From Auxenochlorella pyrenoidosa (Eukaryota > Chlorophyta > Trebouxiophyceae > Chlorellales > Chlorellaceae), in NCBI GenBank assembly GCA_001430745.1, contig KQ482061.1, positions 1,377,441-1,431,365 on the forward strand: a stretch of DNA of 53,925 bases. Direction: 5' to 3'. Shown piece after piece: positions 42,052 through 53,648 of the stretch (positions are counted from its first letter, which is position 1; the number at the start of each line of letters is the position of its first letter). The notes under the pieces are model-generated. The model had not been told where the DNA came from, made no database searches, and saw only the letters and a program-made list of their open reading frames with translations. The position numbers and the translations under genes are program-made.

Positions 42052-43699
42052 GGCTGCTGTTGCCCATTCTGTTGCCTGTGATCCTGCTCCCCTAGACAGC
42101 CTAGCTGCTGCAGCCGCTCCAGCGCCAGGAAGCAGGTGGCCACCGACGGCAGCAGCATGTCCCCACCAAGCATCAGCCGCCGCAGCTCAGGCAGGCTGAC
42201 ACGCACCACCTGTGCCACGGGAAGACATGCAAAGCTTGCCCGATTCTTGCCATGGTGCAAGCACGTTGCGCACGGCATGAGGACGGAGAGCCATCCAGGA
42301 TGGCATGCATCCAGGGGCATGGTGGCTGGCACGCTCTAGGCAGGTGATAAGCAGCCGTCCTGGCCCATCTACAGCTTCAGGCAGCCATGCCGGCCCATCA
42401 GCAGCAAGCGAGCAGCTGTGCGATCCCATCTGTGCAGTGTGCGCATACACTGCTGCTCGCGTTCTGGGGCTCCCACCTGAATGAACTCCTCCTGGTCTCG
42501 CGCCCCCGGCTGCTGGTCTGGCTGTGGGTCGATGCACAGGTAGGAGTGGAAGCGGTTCCTGCAAGGCCAGACAGGCGGGCATAGCCAGCAAGGTGAGGTG
42601 TGGAGGCGAGCCAGTGCAGGCAGCCCGCGAGGCCGACCTCAGGCATGCGCCGTCACCGCCTCATCTCCGCACCACGCCATGCTCACAAGCACCTCAGTAT
42701 CCGCCCCTCTCCCACCAAGGCAGCAGAAATTGCCACAGCATCAAGCGGCCCTGCCCTTGCGCTGCTGCGCACCCGCCCAGACATGCCCACCTGCACCACT
42801 TGACCTCTGCTATGCCTGGGTGGCCCTCTGGTATCAGCGGCTCCCAGGTGCCGCCCGCCAGCCGCGCCTCCTCCGACAGCTCAGCCCGGGCGCAGGCCTC
42901 GTAGCTGGCATGCTTGCGGGGGTCGTAGCCGCCGGTGGGCAGGCACCACACCAGCTGGTTGGGGCCCTGCAGGACGGAGCAGTTGTGCGGTAGATGGGCG
43001 GGTGGGGGCCCTGTTGGCCGAGGCGTCAACCGGCACCTGGGGTCGCGAGCTGAAGGGGTGCTCATGCAGGAACAAGGTTGTATAGCATCCCTCCCTTACC
43101 GCCTTGCCCGCCGTGCACAGCAACGCCCGCCCTGACCTGCGCGTACTCTCGTAGCAGCGTGACGCTGCCGCCGCCCGGCCCCGGGTGCCAGGGAAAGGTG
43201 ACGGCAAAGTGGAAGTCACACTGCGGGTGGCCGATCACGTCGTACTCGTACACCGGGCCCTGCAGCGAACTGGGTACAGGCAGTCGGGTGTGCACAGAGC
43301 TGGGAAGAGCAACATGGCAAGAGGCGAGCAACGCGAGGTGGGGTGCCTCTGGCCGCATGCCTCGTGCACCAGAGGGGTGCGCCTGCTTTACACACACACC
43401 GGGGTGCTGCCATCGATGCTGGGAAACTGCACTGCTCGGTTGTAGAGGGTGAGGTAACGCCGATGCACCACAGTCTCCGACAGCACAGCAAAGTCGGCAG
43501 TCTGCTCAGTGTTGGCACTGTCGCTGCCGCAAGCGGCGCCCGCCTGCTGGTCTCCTTCTCCTCGGCCCTCTGCACTTGCGGCACTGCTGCCAGCCCTGAT
43601 TCTGCCGCTGCTCGTACCCATTGCCTGGCGCCGGGAAGCAGGGAGGGCAAGCACACTGAGCCTGGCCCTCCCTACGAGGCTCAGCTGGTGAGCGATCAT
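42000..43699 (-). CDS. Nudix hydrolase, possibly organelle-targeted
   Basis: From ATG 43699 the first ~26 residues (MIAHQLSLVGRARLSVLALP then ASRRQA) are basic, hydroxylated and lack acids, like an organelle transit peptide; an internal ATG at 43621 is the alternative. Later blocks are LSETVVHRRYLTLYNRAVQF, YEYDVIGHPQCDFHFAVTFP, NQLVWCLPTGGYDPRKHASY and EACARAELSEEARLAGGTWE. The last is a Nudix-box region (AELxEE) with Ala in place of the usual Arg of RELxEE. WEPLIPEGHPGIAEVKW, RFHSYLCIDPQPD and VVRVSLPELRRLMLGGDMLL follow, the latter matching the C-terminal helix of ADP-ribose-pyrophosphatase-like Nudix proteins. It ends with ten Gln and EPAPS before TGA at 42000. The substrate is unknown. 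It is divergent from the BRCT gene. Confidence 0.8.
42018..42047 (-). repeat. (CAG)10 tract encoding polyGln at the Nudix C-terminus
   Basis: Ten CTG units on the plus strand encode ten Gln five residues before the stop codon. Confidence 0.9.
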
Positions 43700-43941
43700 T
43701 TGATGCCTGCCGCACTAGATCATCGGCATCCCTGTCAGCGCAAGTGATGCACGAGAGCAGCGTGTCCCAGCAGGCAAAGCAGCTACCTGTGTTCTTGCAC
43801 TGGGGGCCTGCTTTAGGCAGTTTAGCGAGCGCACCGTATCCGAAGGTTTCACCTGTATTAAGTGAGAGCAGAACACTCTGCCAAGCACTCGGAGCTCAAA
43901 TAGCGGCAAGCACTCCAAGTGAGCGGCAGTCACTTGCTCCC
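43700..43941. promoter_or_regulatory. Bidirectional promoter (Nudix and BRCT genes)
   Basis: These 242 bp lie between the divergent start codons at 43699 (minus) and 43942 (plus). No clear TATA box is visible. Confidence 0.45.
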
Positions 43942-46900
43942 ATGTCCTCCGCAACTCACATGTTTCGTGAATGCTCGCAGCCCCTCTTCGGGGCGGCCCC
44001 GGCCACGTTTGGTGCACTGGCCCCTTGTCCACAGCCTTGCGCGCTCCTCTGCCCGCAGGCATGCCTTGGTGGTAATCGTTCAATGTCACAGCCGGCCAGC
44101 GCTAGCCCCGCACCCGCCCAGCTGGTGGGCGGCAGCGGCCACCCTGCCGCCGCTGCTGCCTCCTTTGGCGATCTGGGCTCGGCCGATGCACCAGCGGCCG
44201 TGGCTGCAGCGGCTGCTGCACGCGCTCAGGTGGTTGAGCGCCATGCAAAGCTGCCCGAGGGCACAGATGGCCCGCCACTGTCCCTCGAAGTGTTCAGCGA
44301 GCTGGGCAGGTGCGCGCTCATGGGGTGTTGCTTTGCGTTTCCGGCTGCTATGCTCCAGTCTGCCTGAAGGTGCAAAGTTTTGCCTGTTGCATGGTCCAGC
44401 TGTCAAGGAACCTCAATGCAATGCTGAATGCAAGAAGTTTATTTGATATCCAGCGTGCAGCCACAGGCCGCGTGGAAATGCTGGTGAGACCCCGCGCAGC
44501 GTCAAGCCTGCCGGCCGCGCAGAGGCCGGCAGCGGGAGCGAGGCGCAGCAGCCGCGTGGCGACCTGGCGGCCGCGCTGCTGCTGAGCCCCAGCCAGCTTA
44601 GGAGCCCTGGCAAGCGGCGGGCCAGCACCAGCAGCAGCGATGCAATGCGCACGCAGGCAAGCAAGGCGCCAAGCGGCAGCAGACACCAGGCATGGCAGGG
44701 GCAGCAGCCTGGCGAGCTCTCCCAGCAGGTTGCAGGGCAGCAGGGCGTTGCTGCAGCACCAAGCACCACCGCTAATGCGAAATCCGCTCAGGCAGCTGGC
44801 GACGCTGGTGCACATGGCGCAGCCTCACCTGGCAGTGGGCCTGGCCCTTGCAGCGCTGCTGCTGCAGAGGGGCAGCTGCAGGGTGGCCAGCATGGAGAGC
44901 AGCCGCTGGCGCTGCCAAACCAGCACCAGCCTGACGAGGTGTTAACAGGGCAGGCGCCTCCTGATTGCGCAGAGACTCAGGTGGTCCTGCCCACTCTAGG
45001 GGTGGCTCTGCCGCTTCAACCCTCGGCAGGGGTGGCACACGCCCTGCCTGCCACAGCACTCGTGACGCAGGCGGGGCTGCTGCCAGCCAAAGCTGCCGTC
45101 CTGCCCTCCACAGCTGCTGCCGGCAGCCAGCTACCCTTGCTGCCGCCGACGCAAGAGCTGCTCTTCCCTGCTGCGGATGGTGAACAGGCAGTGCCAGTGC
45201 AGGGCGAGCGGCAGCCAGCTGCGGTGCCAACCGCTGCCGCTGCTACTGCAAATGCAGAGGCAGAGGAGGCTGCCGCCGCTGCTGCTGTGGCAGCAGGCAT
45301 GGCAGCAGCAGCAGTGGCAGCAGCTTTGGCTTCGGCTGAGGCAGGCGACAGCAGAGGTGCCACTGCTGGTGCCCAGGAGCCGGCAGCCCGACAGACAGCC
45401 ACATTGGTGCATGCGGCAGCGCAGCAGCCTGGCGAGGAGCAGCAGCAGCAGGAGGAGGAGGAGGAAGCGGCTGTGGACTCTGGGCGTAGGGGAGGGGGCG
45501 CAGACTTGCCAGCGCCGACTGCGGCTCCGGCAGGGGCTGAGGATGCGGTGCAGGCTGCAGGCGGGGCGCCAGCCGAGGCAGGCAGGGATGTGGAGATGGC
45601 AGAGGTGCCAGCCGAGCCCGCTGGCGGCCAGGGGCAGGGGCCAGAGGTGGGGCCGGAGCCTCAGGCGGTGGAGGTGCGCGCTCCTCCTGCTGCCGGCCAG
45701 GCTGCAGGCCAGCACCGCACAGCAGCAGCGACGCCAGCATCTCCAGACGCTTCCGCGGCGGCAGGAGCTGAAAGCAAGCACTGCGCTGCAGCATCCACGC
45801 CCGTGCACATGCCGGCACCCGCACAGGACGCGGCTGGCATTGTGGGGACCGGCAGCAGCAGCGAGCCACAAGGGGAGGACAGCGGCACAGGCGGCAGCTA
45901 CAGCGGGAGCAGCAGCGAAGAGGAGGGCGAAGAGGGCAGCCCGGGGGAGGCTGGCGAGGCGGTGCCGCCCAGCCCGCTGTGCACGGCTGATGAGCTGGCG
46001 GTGGCGAGGCAGCAGGAGCGCGAGGCCCTGCTGGCACGGCACTGCACGCAGTCGCCGTCAGGTGGGTGTGGTGGGCTCACCATGTTGGGAGGCTGGGCAC
46101 AGGTCCGGGGCATGGGCGCTGCAGGCGCAGCCACTGCTGCTGCCATCCTTGCGCTGCTGAGCTGCACTGCAAACAGCGGCCACGAACAGTGCACAACGCT
46201 GTACGAGGCTTTTTGATTCCACTCAGCTCTCCCCTCTGCTGCAGCCATATGCGTGAGCCTGGCCCCCGGGCAGGAGATCGGCATCAGCCAGTTCCAGAGC
46301 CTGCACGGCCCCGAGGCAGAGACGCAGGTGTGGGGGGCCGGAGCGAGCCGACGCAGCGCTCCCTGTTCTTCGTTGCATGCATGCCACCCAGCTGCACCCA
46401 GCCTTTTGTTTGCCCGCCTGAGCGGTCCAGCACGCTCTAGACTCTGGCCTCCTCATGCGCCTGCTCACTGCGCGCAGATGGACATTGACGCGCTGCACAT
46501 GCGGTTCTGCCAGGGCGACGCGCTGGCGGCGCTCAAGACCACGGTCGGCAGCGAGAATGTGCTGGGTGAGTGTGGACAGAGGCCAGGGCTGGGCGCAGGT
46601 GGCAATTCATATGGGCAGCAATGCAGCGCATGCTGCGCTTCAACATGCATGCACAGCCCCACCAAGACCGCATCGCATGTTGACTTGAACTCCGCTTCTT
46701 GAACTTGCACTCATCTTGATCTCGCTGGCGCAGGAGCTTTGGCGGGGCTGCTGCCTGCGGCTGACCGCTCTCGCGTGTCTGACAAGGTGGGAAGAGTAAG
46801 GGCTGGTGGAAGCTGGACAAGTCTGGCATCACACGGAAAGCAGCAGGCGCACACGGAGAGTCATGCTGCTGTGCAGCCCTATTCGTTTGTGGGTGCGTGT

Positions 46901-47960
46901 ATGGCCAGTTGTAATGCTGTATCCATACCCTGCAGGTCATGAACACCCTGCACCGTGCGCTGTGGGCCGGCTTCCGCAAGCTTGGCCTGGATGCCGAGCT
47001 GCGCTTCGACAAGGCCGGGGCGGCAGCTGCCAGCGACAGCAATGCCGCGGCGGCTGAGGCTGGCGGGCCTGCAGCTGCGCCTGCTGTGTGGCCGGCCAGC
47101 TGCCGCTGCCACGGCTGCTGTGCTGCCCGTGCGGCTGCCGCAGAGGCAGCGGTACCAGCAGAGCCGGCATCGGAGGCCCAGGCAGTGGGAGAGCAGCTCC
47201 ACCTGCCGCCCGAGGAGGACGCCCGCCTGGCCCGCCACCTGTGCAATGCGGCAGAGGTGCAGGCGCGGCAGCAGCAGTTTGAGGCAGTTGGCGAGCTGGC
47301 TCAGCTGGCAAGGAGGGGCAAAGGGCGGAGAGAGAAGGAGAGCCGGAGCGGGCGCAGCAAGCGCAGCGGGCGCAGCGCTCGTGCACGCGCTGGTGCACCT
47401 GCCGGCGTCGTGCCTCAGAGCACTGCCCGCCAGCGGCCGCCGGCCAGCGCTGCCACCGCAGCAGTCACTGCTGCTGCGAAACAGGCAGAGATAGAAGCGG
47501 CAGAGGCGGCAGCAGCAAAGCCAGCAGCCGAGGTGGGCGCAGGGGCGGCTGTCGTGGCCCCCCCTGCTGCCCCTCCAGACCCCCGTGCGCAGCTGGGACC
47601 CGAAGCCCTTGAGGTGGAGCCCACCCCAGCCCCAGCGGCCCTGGTCATCTCCTTGGCTGCTGCTGTGGTTGTGGGGCCGGCGGGCACCGCAGCAGATGGG
47701 CCCTCCCAGCTGGACCTCAGCCCAGCCAGGGGGAGCGCCACGCAGGCGGCTGCCGCGGCCTTGGCGCAGCTGCCCGCAGGCGTGCGTCGGGCTGCGCCTG
47801 GCAGCGAGCGGCTTGCTGTGTCGTCTCCGGTGGCTCCTGCAGCAGATGGGGTGTCCCAGCTGGAGGTTGTGCTCACCCTGGGGGCGGCGGGCACAGCTGG
47901 CGCAGCAGGCGCAGCAGCGGGCACGGCGGCTCCGCAGGAGCAGGCAGAGGAGCAGCAGGC

Positions 47961-48015
<55 letters not shown>

Positions 48016-51000
48016 GAGGGACCTGCAGCACTGCAGCGCACTGACCTGCAGGCAGGAGACAATGGGCCAGACTTGTTTGATTCCATCCTGCAGTCTCAGG
48101 GCAGCCAGCCGCCTGCCGCCCACAAGGCAGTCCCCCCAACAGTGGCAACGGCAGCAGCAGCTGATGACAGCCAGTCTTTTGTCGGAAAGGGCTGGCTGGT
48201 TGGCGGCTGGGGCGGCTCTCGCAGGCAGCAGCAGGCAGCCTCGGCCCGTGCTGCACAGCCTGAACTAGCAGCACGGACTGCCGCAGACATGGCTTCTGAG
48301 CCGGCTGCTGTGCAGCGGTCCCCTGCAGCAGCACTGGTGGCGGGCGTGGATGTCGAGGCAACGCCCAGCGGCATGCACCCTCCCTCACTGCCGTTTACCC
48401 TGCTGGACAACGATGGCCCGCTGCTGGACCAGCCAGCGCAGCAGATGCAACAGGCAGCCAGGGCGGCGAGGCATGAGGAGCAGCAGGGGGTGCCAGAGAC
48501 GCCGTCTGCACAGCAGCCACCCTCCTCGCCTGACCTTGGCTCCGTGCCGCAGGGCAGCCCTGGCGTGGCGGGGGGGCAGCAGCCACAGAAACTGCAGAAG
48601 GCTTCAGAGCGCGAGGAGAGCGCCGACCAGCTGGCGACAGCTCCTGCTGGACGCTTTGGCGACAACCCTGATGCAGCACCAGGGGCAGTGGTGGCGGATA
48701 TGGAGCAGCCTGTCAGCCCCGGTGGCGATGGCCTTCCCACAGCCACTCAGGAGGTGCAGCAGGCCCTGCAGGTTGTGGCTGCACTCTCCAGCCACTTTGC
48801 CGCCACCCAGGAGCAGGCAGAAGGGGCGGCTGCCAACGCTGGCGGGGCCGCAGGGGGCGACACTGCAGCTGGAGCCGCAGCAGCGTCAGCGGCGGCGGCG
48901 GCGGCGGCAGCTGGCCCGCCCCAGGCGCAGCTGCAGGCGCAGCTGTCGCCTGAAGGCAAGGCGACGGTGGCTGGGGGGACTGGCGGTGGCGAGGTGACGA
49001 GCCCCCACAAGCGGCGCTGGCGGCGGCAGCAGCAGCAGCACCTGGGCTTCTCCGACAGCGAGGAGGAGCAGGAGGGCAAGGGGCTGCAGGCAGCCGCAAA
49101 GCGCAGGCAGCACGTGCAGCAGGGCAGCGGTGATGCGGCTGCAGACGCTGCACAGGAGGGGGCCGAACAGGAGGGCGCTGAAGGGGCGGACGAGAAGCGG
49201 GCCCGCAAGACGTGAGCGACTGGCAGGGCCTTCCATGCCACTGCGCTTCACAATTCGTGGCAGCTCTGCATGAAGTCTCTGTTCAGCTAGTGCATCCGTC
49301 TCCTTCCTGACCCCAACCCCCGGACTCCCCCTGCTCAAACCCCCACCCATCAACATTCCCTCACCGCAGCGGCAGCAGAAAGGAGGCGCGCAGGGAGCGT
49401 CGGCGCTCGCTGCTGGCGGCTGTCATGGCCCCTCTGGGTTCCCGCCCAGACCTGGGGGTGCCTTCTGCCCAGCAGCGCCGGCTGGTGCCGGCAGGCCGCT
49501 CTCCCACGGCAGCCCCAGCAGCAGCTGGCTCGGCAACGGCCAGGGTGCCTGCCCTCGGTGGGCAGGCTGTGCGCTCCCCCCTGGCCTCCCCCAGCAAGGC
49601 CGGCGCAGCAGCGGCTGGGGCGGCTGGCAAGACCTCGGCGCCAGCCTCCCGCAACGCCGCCACTGGCAGCAAGCCTCCGGCAGCTTCGCCCCGCAAGCCC
49701 TCGGCTGCACAGTCCCCCGGCGCGTCCCCACGCAAGGCCGCAGCCCAGAAGTCTGGCAAATCTCCCGGGCGCCGGCCGGTGCGCTCGCCGCTGGCAGCTC
49801 TGTGCAAGCCGCCGCCCCCGCCAGCCAGGAAGGCGCTCTTAGCAGCGGGGCCGGCGCAGCCGGGCAGCCCAGGTGCAGCCTCCATGCCCGATGGGGCGGC
49901 TGCGCCAGCGGCTCCAGCCGGCGGAGCCCGCCACCAGGCTGCTGCCGCGGGCACCCGCCGCAACGGCGGCACGGCCCCGGGCGAGGCGCTGCTGCGCAGC
50001 CTGGCCCCTGGTGGGCGGGGCAAGAAGAACAGCGGCCTGATCGACGATGCCCCCTGCTTCGTGGACACGCAGCTGGCGGATGCAGCATCTGCCGGCGCCA
50101 CCGCAGCAGCTGCAGCGGCGGCGGCACGCCTGGCAGCCCAGGCTGCTGATGCTGCCGCCATGCCGCCGCCTCCTGCCAAGCGCCCGTGCACGGGCGTCTC
50201 GCCTGCAGTGCCAGCTGGCCAGGACAGGGGCGCGGCAGCGGCAGAGGCCGCGGCAGCGCGCATGTCCACAGCGGCACGCCGGCAGCAGCAGCCGCGGCAT
50301 GCAGCGGCTGCACTGGCGCACCAAGCAGCAGCGGCTGCTGCGGGTGGCAGGAGCCCAGCAGACCCTTACCGGTGAGTCCACAAGTCATGGGGGCGCCAAT
50401 GCAGACAGGGAGCCACACGACTTGCATGCCGCCGCAGGGTCGCCGCCTCGTCAACACTGCCATTCTCACTCATTTAATTGCTGTCTGTTGCTTCTCACCA
50501 GGTTTGGTAGCACCGGCAGCGACCAGAATGCAGACGACGGCAACGCACCAGTAGCAGCGCTCAGTCCGGGCGGCAAGCGGCGGCAGCACGCTCGGCAGGC
50601 GGGCAAGCAAGTGGCATCCCTCGTGGAGCTTGCCCGCACCGCGCCTGCTGGCAGGCTGCCTGCGAGCACTGCGTGTGTTACGGCTGCTGAGGCTGCGACA
50701 GTGGAGGTGGAGGCGGCTGAAGGGGAGGAGCAGGACGGGCTAGCAGGCCGGCCAGGCACGCGCAGCGGCGGTCGCATTTGGCGGCGGCGGCGGCGGTGGG
50801 AGGAGGAGGAAGAGGAGGAGGCTGACCTTCCCCCAGGGGAGGAGCCGGGCCTGCTCGTCACCATGCTGCCACATCCGGTGGTGCAGACAGCCCCCGATGC
50901 AGCCTGGGTGGAAGCCGGGGACGAACCAGACGCCCAGGCTGCGGGGCAGCCAGTGCGCACATCCCTGCGGCAGCAGGCGCAGAAAGCGCAGCAGCAGCCG

Positions 51001-53616
51001 CTGCCAGTGCAGGGCAAGGGGCGGCACGCAGGGCAGAAACGCCCAGCGGCGTCCCCGCCAGCACCTGCCGAGGCTGCGCCGGAGCGAAAGCAGCAGGGCA
51101 GCAAGCGTCAGCGCGCTTCGCCGGCGGCGCCAGCTGGCGAGGTCACGCCGCCCCCCCAGCCGGCCATCCTGGACAGCGAGGACCAGACCATCTCGGAGGT
51201 GGGGGGTGCGCTCTTGCATGCAAAACAACACTGCTCCTGCGCTGGTGCGGGGCTGGGCCTGGGTTCACTCTCTCACAGAGGCGTGTACTTGCACGCCAAG
51301 TACGGCAAGGAGCGCCGAGGCAGGCCCTGCCTGATCCCCAGCAGTGCTCTGGGCCACCTGGCACAGCCTGCAGTGTCCGTTGTGCTGCCAACACCCCGCA
51401 CTTTGCAACGGCAGCCTTTCCGGACTCTGCTGTCTTGCACTCCCCTGCGCCTTCATGTCCACCTGCCTCGCCAATGCATCCTTTCACCCACCCAGCTGCC
51501 CACCACCCTCCCACCGCGCCTGCAGTACCTGCGCACTCACCCCCGGACCCTGGGCTGCAGCAAGTGCCGCTGGAGCCGGGGCGGCTGCGGCAAGTGCCGG
51601 GCAGACGCCGCGGGGCCGGCCGAGGCGCCGTCCCCGCAAGCGGGGTCCAGCTCCGGCCGCAAGCAGCGTGCTGAGCAGCAGCAGCAGCAGCAGCAGCATG
51701 GTGCCGCAGCCCACTTCAGCGGCGGTAAAGGGAGCACGGTCGGCAAGCGACGGCGCGAGCAGCAGCAGAAGGCCCAGCAGGAGGAGGCAGAGGAGGAGGA
51801 GGAGGAGGTGCCCTCCCAGGACCTGCTGGGCAAGCTCAAGAGCCCGGCTGCGGCAGCAGCGGCCCGCCGCAAGCCCGGCGTGGGCGGCAGTGCGGCAGGC
51901 GGGCGGGTGTTTGAGGGGCTGGCCTTCCTGGTCACCGGGTGTGTGGATGCGGGGGAGGACAAGGCGGCGCTGCTGGCGGCGCTGGAGCGGCACGGCGGCA
52001 CGGTCCTGGACAAGCACCCAGACCCGCCGCAGCAGGCAAGCGGGGATCTGTGGGGGGTAGGGGGTGGGGTGGGTGGGGGTGTGGGGGGGAGTAGTGCGGC
52101 GGCATGGTGTGTGTGACGCCGGTGTGTCCTGCACAGCGACCCCAGGCTCCTTGTCCGGCACAGATCGCAGGCCGCATCCACAGCAAGCTGTCCACCGCTG
52201 TCACCAGCCCTGTACCCCGGTCTTCCTCTCCCTGCCCCTTGCTCCCGCAGACTCCCGCCAAGGCGCGGCGGCAGTCGGCAGGCGCCCGCCAGCTGGCGCT
52301 GCACGGCGAGCGCCCCATCTTCGCCGTCATCTCCGACAAGGACCGCCTGCGCACCCCCAAGTACCTGTACGCCTGCGCCAGGGGGCTGCCCGTGCTGCGG
52401 CCCTCCTGGGTGCTGCAAAGCGCGCAGGCGGGGCGCCAGGTGGGGCGGGGCCACGCCGGCGGGCAGGCTGGCCGAGGAGGCGGGGGTCCATCCCACTGCC
52501 GTGAACCAGCTGGTCAGGCAGACATGAGCTAGCAAATGCGGCGGCCGACTAGGCAGTTCGTTCTTCAGGACGGAACTGGTCAGCAATCCCAGGGCATCTG
52601 TGCATTCGCGCTGGCTCCCACCCGGCCTCGCCGTGGCCCCCTTTTGGCAGGTCGACATGCGGCCACACATGTGCTTCACTCCGCCGGCGCCAGGGCCCCA
52701 AGGCGGCGTGCTTGCGGGCCTGCGAGTCTGCATGCACGGCCCCCGCGCCGCCACACGGGCGCTGGGCCCGCTGCTGCAGTTTGCCGGTGGGTGCGCTGCA
52801 CAGCGTGCGCATGACTGGCCTGCCCGTGCTGGAGGCGGCGCAGCCCAGCCTCTCCGCTTGGCAAGCACATTGTGGGGAAGGAATGGTGCCGCGCTCGCCA
52901 GGATCCAACGCCTCGTCCCGCCCTGCCCTCCACCCCTGCCCCTCCCTCACCCAGGCGCCACCCTGGTCGACCAGCTGGAGGCGCCCATCCCAGGCATGCC
53001 GGGCCTCACCGCCCCCTGCTGCGACCTGCTGCTGCTGGACCGCGACGACAGGGCGGCAGACCCCGCGGCCGCCAAGCGGGAGGCCGACAACGCGGAGCGC
53101 ACCGCCCGCCGCCTGCACATCCCCGTGCGCTGGCGCGGCGACGCCGTGGATGTGAGGGGGAGCGCGAGGGCGGGCGGGCTGGGTGGCGAGGCGGCAGGGG
53201 GGGGCGGAATGTGCTGGCAGGGCATGAGCACTTGGCGGTGGGTTTGGCTGAGTAGAGGCGGGCCGGCTTTGAAGCCCTGTCCCCAAGTCCCTGGTTGGCG
53301 TCTCATCCCTTCCTTCCCCCTCCCGCATTTCTATTGCTCAGGCCATCCTAAATGGCGAGCCAATCCCCAACCTCAGCGCTGGCGCTGCCACCCCAGCCCA
53401 GCCGCAGCCGCCGCAGCCAGTGCAGCAGCGCACGCACAGTGGCAGCGGCGCCGGCAGCGCCTCAGCGCCGGCAGGTGCCCGGCCGCTCCACAGCGACGGT
53501 CAGGCGACAGGTTTGGCAGCAGGCGTCGCAGCCGGGGCATCGCCGTACAGCAGGAAGCGTGTGCGGCTTGCAGAGCAGCAGGCGCAGCAGGCAAAGCAAG
53601 CAGCGCCGCAGCTGGG

Positions 53617-53648
<32 letters not shown>

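Noticed and set aside
44645..46216. An independent Ala-rich gene starting at ATG 44645
   Set aside because: The frame continues upstream and joins exon 1 (43942-44309) in phase at 44461. At 46061 it leaves through a good GT donor before the apparent stop.
46936..49215. A separate 758-residue gene ending at the TGA in AAGACGTGAGC
   Set aside because: The apparent stop lies inside a GT donor (AAGAC|GTGAGC). Splicing to 49370 keeps the frame, and the upstream exon joins in phase, so it is exon 6 of the large BRCT gene.
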